DNA of 64,000 nt. It comes from Dipteris shenzhenensis. Taxonomy: Eukaryota; Polypodiophyta; Polypodiopsida; Gleicheniales. Both the position numbers and the translations under genes were made by a program. The DNA is taken from assembly GCA_047967505.1 (NCBI GenBank), contig CM106538.1; one strand, 5' to 3'. The stretch's first letter is position 1; each line of letters starts with the position of its first letter. Shown piece after piece: positions 33,451 through 46,800 of the stretch. The notes under the pieces are model-generated. The model searched no databases and was not told where the DNA came from. It saw only the letters and a list, made by a program, of their open reading frames with translations.

Positions 33451-34071
33451 TGATGACAGATTGCCTTGTAGAAGGCTTTTGTTGGTGAATAATAGTTATT
33501 TGGAACATGATGATTTTCAAGCTATGGTCTCTAATGCCATTCAGCCTCTCTCTTCTCAAATGCTTTTGGATCTGGATTATGGATGGCAGGCTTTTGTTGC
33601 TCGAATGCAAGCTGTGATTCAGGATTATGGTAAATCATTTATGCGAGCCACACGGGAGATTGTTGTGCATGCTAAACTCACTTGCTAGAGTCTAACTGAG
33701 CTTAGTCACCTTCGGCCTTTGTCTTCTAATGAAAGCATGCACTTATGTCAGGCCAATTCTGTCTCCAATCAAATAATCAAAGAAAGCTTGCTAAATGGGA
33801 AACCCGATCTCGACAAAGGGCTTTTTGGGATAAAGGCTGCTCTTCGAAATAATTTTTCAAAAGTTTGCATTGCAAATGATAGGCTACAAATATTTATCGG
33901 GTCCAGATGCCTCATGGTTCTTGGTCTTCATCTCGCTCTGAACTTGCTGATTTTTGTGTGCAGCACTTCTCCTTCCATTTTGGGCATGTGGACTTTCCTT
34001 CTCCTGAGATTTTGTCTACACGCTAGCTTCTTTTACAGCATATCCATCCAATTTTTTCTCAACCTCAAGCT

Positions 34072-35108
34072 TTGGAGCTGGAACTTCCCTTCACTGAAAG
34101 GGAATTATCAAATGCAGTTAGATTCTGTGGTAGATGGAAATCTCCAGGATGGGATGGCCTCCCTGTTGAATTCTTTCTTGCTTTCTGGGATAGCCTCAAA
34201 TCCCCTCTGCTGCAAATGGCTAATACAACTTGGGAAAATCAGCAAATGCCCCTATCATGGAAAAAAGGACTTGTAAAGCTCCTTCCTAAGAAGCAGATTT
34301 TTGATTTTATCTCTGATTGGAGACCAATCACGCTCATGCCAATCATTAACAAGATCATAGCTAAAATGCTTGTTGTCCGTATCAAAGGCTATCTGCATGA
34401 TGGGCTGCATCCTTCTCAATATGGCTTTCTTCCTCGTAGGCATATCATGGACAATATTGCCAATGCTTATGTTGGGATTTAATATGCTAAGTACACGCAA
34501 CAGGATGTTTTGCTCTTATAAATTGACATTGCCAAAGCTTTTGACACAGTTTAATGGGAGTTCATCTCGCAAACAATGCGAGCCTTGGGGTTTGGAATAA
34601 AAATGCAGTAGGTTATTTATTGGCTCTATAGGGATAGCAATGCTGCTTGTATTCTTTCTGGAGACATTTATGAAGAATGGACTCTTCGTTGTTCGGTTCA
34701 TCACAGGGCTGTCCCCTTAGTGCCTTACGGTATGCTATTGCTACTCATCCTATGCTACAATACATTGATCATCTAGTGGCTACACATTCTCTCCATGGTT
34801 TGAAACTGGATGAAAATCGCAGCATGGTTGCTGAGGCCTATGCTGATGATTCTTTCTTTACTCTAAGGAATACTCTGGCTGATCTTTCTGCTTTGATGCA
34901 AGCCCTTTCAGTTTATGGTTTGGCAACTGGCCTTCATGTTAACTTTCAAAAGTCTAAGTTGCTCCCATTGCATCTTAAAGACTGGCACAGTCTCTTATGG
35001 CCAGGGGAGATCATACCACCCACTCAGTTAGTTCGACGCCTTGGTTATCCTTTGGGCTGGGGACTTACTCGTCGACAACAAATTGATTGGGTTCTAATCA
35101 AGCTCTAG
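34072..35108 (+). pseudogene. LINE reverse transcriptase
   Basis: Contains WKSPGWDGLPVEFFLAFW, SDWRPITLMPIINKIIAKML and QYGFLPRRHIMDNIANA. Motif A reads IDIAKAFDTV, with stops on either side. After a frameshift, motif C reads AYADDSFFTL (about 34,834-34,863). Both catalytic motifs keep their Asp residues, but the frame is interrupted at about 34,480, 34,520, 34,553 and 34,700. Confidence 0.9.
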
Positions 35109-36103
35109 AAAAAGCTTGAATATTGAAACTTGGCAACTTGGCCTTTACATGTTGTGCTGTCCATACTTGTGGCATACATTCAATTTTATTTGCCTTTAAT
35201 CATGTTCGCCAAGGCAGATCTTGATTCCTTTATGTCTGTCATTATGGAGATGTTTTGGTGTTCCAAACATGCCAGAAAAAGTCTCAGACTGCTTTCTGTG
35301 CATCGAATTTGTTCTGCTAAGATGCATGGAGGTTTGAATATCACTAATATCCAGGTGCACATCCTTGTTCACAGGGGGAAAATGTTGCTGCAATTTTTAA
35401 AAAGTGATCAGCCTTGGACTCTCATGATTCAATCTCTGATCGCACATATCAGTACTCCTACTTTTTCATCATTGGCAACCCACTCAGTGGGATTTCTTGT
35501 TCGGGTGCATTGATGGCACTTTGCATGGCTATCCTATGGTCTCCAGCTTGCTTCTTGACTGGAAGCATATTCTTTCTCACTTGGAATGGCATGGTCGACA
35601 GTCTCTGATGGGTAATTCTTTGCGGGCTGAAAGCATTCACTGGTCCAAAGTTTTTCCGCCTTTGCTTGCTTTACAGGAACCTTGCCGTTCTTACTTTATT
35701 TCTTTTAAAGGGATCAATACTATTGTTATTGATGTTACTCGTGATGATGGCTCTATGCTTCCCTTTTCTCTGGCAACCACACAGTATGGTTTGGGTTCTC
35801 ATTATCGTACTTTATGGCAGCAAATCACTTGTATGCTTTCGCCTTTGGTTCCGATTCCCCCTTTGGAACTCCAGGATCGATTAGAGGATTGGACATTGAC
35901 TTCCCTTGGGTCCTCCTCTCATCCTTTGAGGCTATCTCAGATTACTATGCCTGCATTATACAAAATCCTTTTGCCTCAACCCTGGGTTTCAGAAAGGGGT
36001 AATTCTCTTTGGTGAATGCATTGGTCAACTAAGTGGTGGAGGAAAAGACTGCGGCATATTTGGCATACAAGGTTCCACTTCGGCAACAAGTTTTTTATGG
36101 TGA
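35109..36103 (+). pseudogene. LINE connector between RT and zinc-binding region
   Basis: The first part continues RT-associated text (FWCSKHARKSLRLLSVHRIC, GGLNITNIQVH). The rest is open in long pieces, such as 35,497-36,015, but with no recognised domain. It is the expected connector of plant LINE ORF2 proteins. Confidence 0.6.
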
Positions 36104-36534
36104 GTGCTTTTGGGAATTTTTCCATCTGGACAGTGGCTGGCCCGTAGGCACACTGCTCCTGCTTTATGTCATCGGTGTCTAATTCCTCAGGAGACTGTGC
36201 CTCATTTATTCAAGCATTGCCCATCTTCTCGGCAGTTTTTGGGTTCTCTTCGACAGAGGCTCCGAGCGAGATTCCGGACTCCTCTCTTCGGGAAATTTTT
36301 CTGGCTCTTTGGTTTTCATCTAGAACGACCGGAGTTTCATCTTTTCTTTGTTTGGGTTCGCTATTAGGCACTTTGGACTCTATGGACAGACCGCAATCGT
36401 AAAGTCTTTAGTGATCCCTTTTTTTTTTTTGCTTGCTTTCTTTAAGCGTTCTCTGCAACAATCTTTCTTTGATTGCTTGCAGACTCGCCAAATAGATCAG
36501 GATGTATATTTGGCTTATACTAAGATCTTTAGTT
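36104..36534 (+). pseudogene. LINE C-terminal zinc-binding region
   Basis: Encodes PALCHRCLIPQETVPHLFKHC, a C-x2-C...H-x4-C arrangement, and then LWTDRNRKVF in another frame, as at the C-terminus of plant LINE ORF2. It ends at the TAA near 36,534, just before the A-rich end of the element. Confidence 0.75.
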
Positions 36535-36610
36535 AATGTATTTTCTTGCGCCTCTTTTTTAAGGTGACTATTCTTGTAAGATAATCAATCAAAGCTTTCA
36601 CTAAAAAAAA

Positions 36611-36700
36611 GTGTGTGTGTGTGTGTGTGTATGTGTACATATAGACACACATACACATCTACATATATAGATACATATATATATTTATATATATATATAG
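36611..36700. repeat. Compound microsatellite (GT)n / (TA)n
   Basis: (GT)10 is followed by interrupted CA/TA repeats, including atatatatattta. It lies between the A end of LINE B and the next LINE fragment. Confidence 0.9.
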
Positions 36701-36719
36701 TCACACAGATGGATCTTCT

Positions 36720-38424
36720 CGAAGGACCCCCTCACAGGGAAGGGCTCCCCAACACTGATGCAGAGTCTATACACGGTTTGGCAAAGACTAGCAGCAGGAC
36801 TCTCATCTGAGCTCGTCGTCGTCGTTTGCAAGCGTCGTTTGCAAGGAGGGGAAGGAGTTCGAGCACCAGCCCCTTATCTAAAACCAAGAGATTAAGGATC
36901 AGGATGGACTCATGCTTGGATAGTGGACTCACATAGGTTGGGCTCAGTGGGACAGCGACCCAGCTAGCTCCTTTGGTAGGTGGAGCAAGCTCCCCGTGGA
37001 GGCAGAGGAGAGACTTGGAGTCCTAGCTCACATGTGAGGTGCTCGTCAACAGATGAGGGAGATCGATTTTGCCATCCTTGAGTCTTGTTGGGAGGGACTT
37101 CACTTATGGGTGGATAGCAAATGGCTAGGACAGTTCGCCAAGACCGAGATACCGCTGAGGATTATGATTCAGCGAGGTAGCAACTGCCCCGTCTCTTCTC
37201 GTGGCTACTTCAAGCAGTGATGACTAAGGGGGACCCAGAGTCGATGGGAGCCTAGACTCGATCCACTGGCAAGTGATCAGAGTAGTGGTCATTTGTGCAA
37301 AGAGTGGCACATTGACTTCCTCACATTCTAGGGCAGGACGCTGCTAGGTGGTGCCTGTGGCTATGGGAGGGCAAGCCTCTACAGGATGTGTAGTGGGATC
37401 CGGGTTAGTGGTCTTGGCCTTCTAGGGCAAGCCACACAAAGCACATGAATGAGGTGGCCTTTTTCTCCTACACTACACACAGATGGAACGGAGGTAACGA
37501 CTTGGGCCCCTTCAAGGCGAAGGGGGAGAGGCACTGGGCAGTACAGCAGGTGCCACAGGCAAAATTTTGAACACATCTACAGTCCAACGAAGACCACCTA
37601 TTTCTTCTGGTTGGCCGCCCATGGTGGTCTACCTGTAGGTTGGTTGGAGAAGATGCGGGTGGATGGACAATGCCATTGTTGCACAAACGATCCTCGAGAT
37701 GATACCTCATTGCCTCTGGAGCTACCCTTGCGCACAAAGGATTTAGTTGGGATCCTTGTGGGATTGTGGCCCAACTATAGAGCCTACAAAGACACTTCAC
37801 CTGCAGCATGGCGGCTTGGTTGGCAGAGGGAGGCCATGCTTTCCCTATTAGACGAGGTCTCCCTTGGATACAGGATCCACAGTCAGAGCATCTAGAGGAT
37901 CAACCTTCATGAGGCAACCCCTCCTGCTCGGCTAGATTCTCCGTCTATACCAGAGGACAGCGTGTGGGAGGTAGTGGCCAGCATTGCAGCTTCGAACATA
38001 TGGGTTGCACGTTGCAGCCTTGTGATGGATGAGCACCATATCCCACCCTCAACCACTTTGGTCGCCATCTAGCAGGACATTATCTACACCTTGCGTTCCA
38101 CCTGGGAGAGTGGCACTCCAACCCCCGCAAGGCAAGGTTTCTGCAAGGCATGGCTTGTAGGCATCTTTTATATTTTCACGCCGCGAGGGATTCGCTGGTT
38201 GTATAGTCCCCCCCCCCTTCCCCGCGCGGCCCCTGGTTGTTAGCCCCTATTCTAGAGATTCCCTAGGCAGTGAGCTGAGTTCTCTAGAACAGGCTGGTTC
38301 CCTTTCAGTCAGTTTTTTGGTTTCTTTTCTCCCATACTCAGCACCTTGGGATGGTTGATTGTATGGTTGGTTTTTCAAAGCATTAATAGAAGGTTCCTTT
38401 CTTGGGGGGAGGGGGGGGGGGGGG
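36720..38424 (+). mobile_element. 5'-truncated LINE fragment, family A
   Basis: Encodes KGERHWAVQQVPQ, TYFFWLAAHGGLP, CHCCTN and DEVSLGYRIHSQSI, then VWEVVASIAASNIWVARCS. All of these match the minus-strand LINE at 8,198-8,854. It ends with CATTAATAGAAGGTTCC, then TTTCTTGGGGGG and a G-rich tail (38,403-38,424) rather than poly(A). The 5' boundary is approximate. Confidence 0.8.
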
Positions 38425-40812
38425 ACAATTCAAAGATGGTTCTCATGCAAGCCCCAAAACACAAAATACCCAATCCAAAACCATGAATAAACCTTGCGAA
38501 ATCCTGGGATAAGTTACTTGTTCACAATCTAGGAGAGCCCTCTTCCCTTGCACGAAACGTGTCTTTGAAATGAGTTTAAATCATGTATACATGCCCTCTC
38601 GCCAATTTATTGTAATACCTCATGTCACAAATGCTCTGCAGGTGCGAAAAAAGTTTCTAAGATTTATGCAGCACGTTAGGGCCCCCATTACTGATTTAAG
38701 AATTGAGATTCCTCCAAGAGCCTCCAAATAGACAGCAGAACTGAACGTTTTAGAAGTATCCCTAGGAGGTGACTCATTTTCATAAACATGAGCAACAAAA
38801 TCATGAACTTTAGTGAACTTTAGGTCCAATTTCAGCAACCATGAATAGCTTTAGATATCCTATTGACATTCCTCGAATTTTCAATATTTTCACCTTACAG
38901 AATTCCAAATGGAATGTGGAGCGAATAATCATTCAAATAACATTGGGGGGTACACATTCAGTAAGCACAAATAATAAATTTCATGATCCCGTGAGAAAGA
39001 CAGATTACTTCTAGAAAATATGCAATTCTGTGGAAGAAAAGACAAGATACCAAAAGACTCTAACAAAGCCTGATACCCAATCACACCTTTTAAATAGTCT
39101 AGGCTGGGAGCAAAGCGAGGCACATTGATAGCCGAAGGAGACTCTTGTCTATAAATTAATCAGGAGTACCAAAAGCAACCAATAACTGAAAGAGACCCAA
39201 AAATAACCATATATCCAGATGAGTCCAGGAACATGCCCAAATTCATCCTCCAAAAGACAACACAGAGTGCAGTTTCAATCTCATGACAGTCACAAGGTTA
39301 AAAACCATAAACTCCATCAGCCATAGCAAGGACTAGCTACTATGACATCCCCACTGGCCTCACCTGCGCCCAACGGTGGGTGCAGACCATAATATAGACA
39401 TATCCTCACGCATACAAATCCACACACTCATACATAGTCAATTGAGCATGCAAAAATAACCATAGCATATAGAAGCAAACAGTGGGCGTAAGGGAGAAGC
39501 ACTGCCCAAAGAACCAACCCCTCCTCAGCCTCATCCTCACAAAACAGAATGCAAGTTGACCTGCAAAACCACATTAATGGTGAGTGCCACGAAGCACAAA
39601 AAGATAGCCATGCCCAGCTGAACAGTATCACTGCTCATTGTCCCAGAACACCCAGGGAAAAAGAGCATCTTGTTTCACGTAGTGAGCCAACGAACTAAGA
39701 TATACCCTTGTAAGACTAGCAGAGATCCACATTTTTGTTGTTGAGATTAAAACCCAGTATGTAAAAAAAAAGTTAGAGAAGAAGTGCCAGTTGGACTCTT
39801 GGAGAAGCAGAGGCGCACTTGCACTGACATTTGGAGAGAGCTTGCAAACAAATGACAGCATTATCGACCCACACTGAGATCTCTGATGAGAAAAGTGCAA
39901 CAATTCTTTCCTTCTAACTACACCTACCTTTCCAGGTAGATGTTCTACTTTGTATTTCAATAGCCCAATCTAAATTTACATAAAGCAGTTGACTTTTGAT
40001 AGGGATTCTGATCCCAAATAAACAGAAAACTGGGACCCCAAGGGGTACTGCATATTGCCCTGATGGGATCATGGAATACCGTACAATGATTATTCTGCTA
40101 TCAATGAGTCCCATAGAAGAAAATAGTCCCAAGGCTTGGCTTAGAATCTTTTGAACTCTTTAACTCATTATGTACACTGTACAAAAGAAGCTCCACTTCT
40201 GAAAACTTCTCACCATGCATCAAGACGCCCATCTAGCTTCACACATAGAAGGCCTTTCAGAAAAACACACCAAAAGCTCATATCGCAAAAACTCCATTTT
40301 CTGCCTGCATTTGATTACTCTGCGGGGACTTCTGAAGGCTCCCTCAACTCTTGCCATGGTGGACACCACATCCCAAATCAGCAGCGCCTAGAATTAGTGT
40401 CAAACAACGGGCAAGGGCACCTCAATCTGTGCAATCTGAAGCCTAGGTGTGTTACAGTCAATTATCCAGATTCAGTAATCTTTAGTACACCATTTTAAAC
40501 CACAAACGTTTCAACAGCAGCTTTGATTGTTCTTGGCTGATACCAGATGTCAAATTTCAACACCTAATTGGTTGTCCGATCCCCATAGAATTTTCATATT
40601 AGAGCAATCCAGGACTTCTAGCCTTGTTGACTCTCCGCTGTAAGACAAGAATATGCATACATTTCCCCATACATCTGATTCGAACCATTGAAGAACAGAT
40701 TTGATGAAATCTTTACCAAGCTTCAAAGCAAGTCTTTCCCCCCTGGAGGTCTTTTTTCTCATGCTCAGTAAAAAAATAAAATTCTGAAGATTCTTATGCC
40801 AAAGTCGACTGG
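38425..40812. other. No recognised gene; 3' flank of the TCX gene
   Basis: About 2.4 kb without recognisable protein or repeat families. Short open frames on the minus strand show no known motifs. The part next to 40,813 should include the 3' UTR of the TCX gene, but I could not fix a polyadenylation site. Confidence 0.4.
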
Positions 40813-43800
40813 TTATGGGTTATTCAGGTAGTCACTGGCACCTTTTGCATTAATAAAAGGCAAATCTGGGGTTGAAGGTGGAAATGAGCCCATGGCCTGC
40901 ATTATGAACTTCCGACTAGTTCTTGAGCATGGAGATGACATATCAGTGAGATTTGTGCTCCTAGACATAACACGAGGAGAAACTCTTTTCTGCTTGGGAG
41001 ACCTTGTTTTCAAGATAATGGAAGGAGCACATAAAGCACCTGGATCCTTCAAGGAGTTTGGAGTATCATCCTCATCACTCAACCAGCCAGCCTGATGAGG
41101 TAGAGTATCTGGGAGTTCTCCAAATTGACACTCTGCTCGTGATACATGGATGGAAGAGCGTGGCATGGGAGTTACTGGAGTAGTCAGTGAATTTTCTGGT
41201 ATCTGAAAATGGTAGCTGGTAGAAGGAAAAAGCGGAGGAGGACCAGCATGGACAGGAGGTAATGGAGGGACTTCTTTGTATGACAAGTCAGATGATTCTA
41301 AATCGATACATGAGGTGGAATGTCCATTGCTTGGCTGAAGTGAGGAACAGGACTTGATTCTGTCAAGGAAGAAAGTTGATTGGAGGAGAGTTTGAGGGAG
41401 GGGTGTCAGTATACAGATGTCACCAAGTCCATCCCAACGAGGTGAGAATTGCCCCAGCTTTGCAACTTTCGTTGTGCATGCTGGTTGGTGACAGTATGTA
41501 TTTGCTAAGCCATTGCTTTCTTCTCCTGTCAATGACATGAAAAGTCTTGATGGTGATCTGAAAGGCATTGGTGCTGGGATTGAAAACAATTGAGAGAGGG
41601 GTTCTTCGGATCGGTAACACCTGTCAGAACTGGACCTCAGCTCAAATGTAGACCTGCATTCCCTGCAACCCCAAATAAGATATTTTAATTAGATTCCCGT
41701 GGTAATTATTTTCTCATTCTTTAAATTCAGAGCACAAAGTTAGAAGCACAAGGTTCAATTAAGATGATCAGATTACAAAGGTTCCTGGTTATGGCCCAAT
41801 CTCAGATGCCCATGAACTTAAATTTCAGAACTCATATCTACAATTAAAGGTTAATACGTAAAAATTGCCTTTACCAGCAGACTCTCTGCTAATATCGACA
41901 TCTTGAATATGCTAGGGCTATCCTTGATGCAACTTTAAGAATACAGAGCACCACAGGTTGAATATGGGATAATTTGCAAGGAGAGCACAATTTTATAAGG
42001 AAATTAAATAAATGTAATACATTTATTATCAGTGTATGCCACGCGAAAAAGGAGTTATTCAACAAATTTGGCAGAAAAATGACAGAAAGAAGTAATTCAG
42101 AAAGATGCAGCTCACAAGGACTAGGCCTGCTATAACAGTCAAAGCTTCACTACATCTTCAGGCCTTAAGATTCCAAAATATATTCCAGCAAATGATAGCA
42201 TACTTCAATCTTTTGTTCCAATGAGAAAGTACCATGAGTCAGCAAGGCAATAATCAAAGAAAACTGAGACGTCACAGAACATTTGTCTGTTGCAAGTAAC
42301 CAATAAGCATTTTTTTCTCCCCAGATATCATTAGTTGTAGACAGGGTTTCCTAAGCTGAAGCACTTATCTGCAAGGTTTGCTCTGTACCTAATTGAAGTT
42401 ACAAGTGTATACAGGCTCACATTGTAAGTGTGGAGGCTGAGATAAGTTGTACCTAGCCACATGCAAGGATTGTACTCTGCGCAACTGCGCAAGTAGTTAA
42501 TGTTAGAGGGATGGCCTGTCATTCTAAAACCGGTACCTGTCACACTCCTCCTGCCAAACCCAAGGCCTGTCAAATGTGGGATGGCCAACCAAATAGGACC
42601 TCACAGTCAGTCAGAATGAGACCATAAAAGAAGATCCCCGGGGTCTTCCCCAGGCAGCTTCTGTAAGGATCTTTTTTTCTTAGGGAGTGGAATGGCTCCC
42701 TGTTTTTCTCGGACTACTCTGCAGGGTCATACTTCTATTAATTCCTTTCTTGGGGGATAAAAAAATAGGACACAAAACAAGACCAGCTGTCCATCCACTT
42801 CATCCCGTGAAATTCTAATGGCTCAAGCGTGCAAATAACTAGCTACGAAAGGCAATGCAGATAAGGCAAAATGTTCAAGACGATACAATGGCAGCAGTCT
42901 TCATGTAACCCAACAGCAAAGGGTGCAATGTTAAACGCTTTCTCTGAAAACTTGCTTCCAAGACCCGTCTCCTACATCGAGGCTGCACACAAGCAGCTTG
43001 CATGGCAAAACCTAGCTCCGCATCTTTCAACTCAGTGCTCAAACATATCATCATGTGCCTAGCTAGTGGCACTCTAGTCTCTCATACCAAATGAAATTTT
43101 GATTAACCCTCCTCAGACAGCTAGTTCTCCCTCCTACCTTCGTCATTTTGGGCCATTTCTCCCTCACTCTCTTCCCTCATCCTTTCTTCCTCCTTGGTTC
43201 ATCCCACATCTCTCTCCCTTTGCTTTTTCTGAGCCTGGGTGGCCGCTCAACTTTAGACAAACACTTTAGTTAAAATTCCCATCTCAACACTCCAGTCTGT
43301 TTCCTCTCTCGTCCTATTCTCCAATTCTTCCCTTGATCCTATTCTCTCCGGCGTTCAGGGTTCCTACAAGCTACCATGGCCACAAGAGGTAGAATGTGTA
43401 TGGCAGGACATCTAGCACAAAGAAGGCTGTATGCAAGTTTTGTGCAATGTGATCAGCCCCTTGAGTTTGAGCACACTTTTTATGGGAGGAAGGCCCTCGT
43501 ATGAAGAGTTTCCATGCCATTCTTAAAGGAAACTTTTTGGCACATGGAGGTACACCAGCAGAGATTTGGTCCTTCCTCCATCTTAGAGCGACGGATCAGG
43601 TTGTTCAAGCTAAGGTATTGATAGAGCAGCAGAAAGAGGGCATAGAGGCAACAATTACATCATCCCATTCAGATATGTGGAGGGTTTGGGACATGACGAG
43701 ATGCTCCATTGACATCGCGGGTACATAAGAGTACATCTACTAAGAATGGCCCACTAGTTAGTCCCATGTATCCATACTTATTGGGATTTCCACTACCATG

Positions 43801-46800
43801 GCAGTTCCTCCACGACCTCCTGCCAGGAGGACACATCTGCCAATAGCATCCCATAGAGCCTACTTGGACACTTGCCTAAAGCAAGAGGCTGAAAATGCAA
43901 AGAATCAGATTTTCTTTTCTTGCAACATTCCCTTTCATGTTACGAGGAATCCTATCTACAAGAAATTAGCTACTGCTAAAGTCGGAGCATCATCCCTTGC
44001 ACTTGCAAGTTCTAAGGCTCTCCACACCACACATCTGAAGAAGCAAGTGGGGTTAATCAAGAGATACTTGAAAGGACTCAAGGAGGCTTGGGCTCGGTAT
44101 GATTGCACCATAGTCTCTAACAGATGGGAGTGGCACAAAGAGGAGGCACATGATAAATATTTCGGTGACAAGTGGGAAGCATCTTGATGAGGGTGGGTTG
44201 TTGCCTTGACACCAAAAGCACCACCATCATATGAAAACCCTACCCTAGCATCTTCTCACACTGAGATAATCAAGAGATACTTGAAGCAAGTGGGGTTAAT
44301 CAAGAGATACTTGAAAGGACTCAAGGAGGCTTGGGCTCGGTATGATTGCACCATAGTCTCTAACAGATGGGAGTGGCACAAAGAGGAGGCGCATGATAAA
44401 TATTTCGGTGACAAGTGGGAAGCATCTTGATGAGGGTGGGTTGTTGCCTTGACACCAAAAGCACCACCATCATATGAAAACCCTACCCTAGCATCTTCTC
44501 ACACTGAGCCAATAAGGACACCCATCTATTTGATTCATTTAAATTTCCCATTCATATTACACGGACTTAGATGAATGATGTGTTGTGCTTTTCTAGGGTA
44601 GGTTAAGCAAGCAAGATATTTTACATATGCAATATGACGAGCGAAAAAGCATCTGGTTAAAAATAGCAAACAAGATAGACTTTAGACCTTATTCCTTAAT
44701 CAAGTCATTGGATCCATATTGGCTCCCTTCTGACTCTCGATATCTGCTCCTAGCACAATATAGTGTCCTAACTAGAGCATGCAAAAGTGGATAGAGCTAA
44801 TTATGACATCAAGAAATTCAAAGTTGACAATAATCTCAAAGCCCTAGACCATATTTGAGAAAAAAGAAAAGAGATTGAAAGAGAATGCATCAAATTTCAA
44901 TAGGTGAAATCAAAAGGCTCATGTTCTCACAAACTTAAGTATTAAGGATAATAAATGTTAATGACCACTTAAATCAAGTGTGAGAACATGCCAAATTTAT
45001 GGTCATTAATTTACTACACAATATATAGCCTTGTTGGCTATAGGTGTAAGAATAACCCTAATATAGTCAAAATCTAAACAATATGATAACTCCAAATGTC
45101 TTCATGATGATAGTAAAGCCAATCATGGAAACAAGGAAACCAAGATGAACAATAAATGTTATTATTGTGGAAAGCCTAACATTTTTCTTTTGGGTGTAGG
45201 AAGAAAATTTACAATATAATAACCCAAAACAATCTTTACAAAGTTTTACCAATAACTGAACCAACCAATTTGGCTAACTACACGAGTCATGGTTTATTGT
45301 GCCATGGGCTTCTAGCTATTTCACTTCTCACAAAGAGTGGTTCTTGGATCTTGAGAAGGGAAACACCAATAAACAAAGGTAGGGAAGTACCATAAAGATA
45401 TAAAAAAGATGTATGGGATATGTATAACGTTTTTGTATGCACCGAGACTATTCTGTTTGTCAGTGCTATAACAAATAAAAATCAGAAGTAGAGTTTCACA
45501 AGGACATATGTCTCACTAAGACGAAGGTGAGTTGATAGCTAAAAATGTCGAGGCCCCTATCTAAATTCACAACCATATACCAGACTTCAAAACCTATCTT
45601 TCTTTAGTACATAGAAAAACAGACAGACAGCATGAAACATTTGGATATCTAAATTATATAGTCTTGTCCTAACAAAAAGGAAAGTCAAAGTATATAGTAT
45701 GCCTCATCTATCACATAAAAAGATGATAGGCAAAAAATGTACCATATGGAAGATATAGCATAAAAATATTCCAAAGAAAGCACCAAGGAAGAACATCGTT
45801 GAGTTGATACATATTGACTTGTATGCTATGGTAGCAGAACAAAAATAGCATGTATGGTAAGACTCTTAAATTGGATAAAAGAGAAAGTATAAGTTAATGG
45901 AGTTTGTCGAATTCTAGAAAGAGAGAAGAATAAATAGACAGCATACTACTTCAGACACTCCCCAACAAAATGGTAATGTTGAATGTGTGTATAGAACACT
46001 CAAGGACAAAATGAGGAGTATTATTAAAGGAGGACTATACTGAATTTCTGATGAAAGTACAAAAGCATGCATCCATAATGCAATCCAACCAGAGATGTCT
46101 TAAATAAAACTCCTAAAGATTTACAGATCAAAAGCCTAGTAGATCCTAGTTATATGGCTTTTGTCTATAATCCTAATGCCGCTAGAAAGAAACTTGTTAG
46201 GTATTGTAATGGTCATAAATCTTACAAGGCTTGGAACCCTAAAACAAAGAAGATCATTACTCTTATTGGTCTCACATTCAGCCCAAGCTACCCGAAGAGT
46301 CAAACGGGAGTGGATCCTATGAGCAGGACACAGAAAACCCCAACAACTTCGATGCAAGGCTTTAAGAATCTGCTTTGGTATTAACAATTCATATCACGTG
46401 TGCAAGCAAGAGTGGCATTTTGCTTGTTACTATCCTTTAATAAAAGTCCTATGCAAGAAGCCAAATGAGCAGAAACTCTATTTTGCAAAGCATATTTCCT
46501 TAGTTTTAATCTAATTTGAGCAGTCTAGCTTTGCTCCCACGCTTTTTTCCTGTCCCACCACTCTGTGGATGCTATGTCAAATGTCCTCAATCATGGTTCT
46601 CTAAAGATTGCGAATGCTACACCTTGTACTGTCTAGATTCAATGCCCTATGGCACTAACAAAACTTATCATCAGACCTGTATGAGAATGGCCACCATGGC
46701 CAAAATCAATGTCCTTCCTATAAAAGGAAGACGATGATTCTCATCCAGTCTTACTAACCATCATTTTATGTTCAGATAGATCACAAGAGAGTCAAATGGT

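Larger units (their letters stand above)
30850..36609 (+). mobile_element. Near full-length LINE, family B, decayed
   Basis: The domain order on the plus strand is complete: ORF1 nucleic-acid-binding protein (31,492-32,716), endonuclease (32,786-33,450), reverse transcriptase (34,072-35,108) and C-terminal zinc-binding region (36,104-36,534). The element ends in a short A run at 36,602-36,609 after tcaatcaaagctttcact. All frames carry stops and shifts. The probable 5' leader (30,850-31,490) contains eight GTAC tetramers, for example ctgtacagg and ccgtacaag. The precise 5' end is uncertain because a microsatellite abuts it. Confidence 0.82.
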
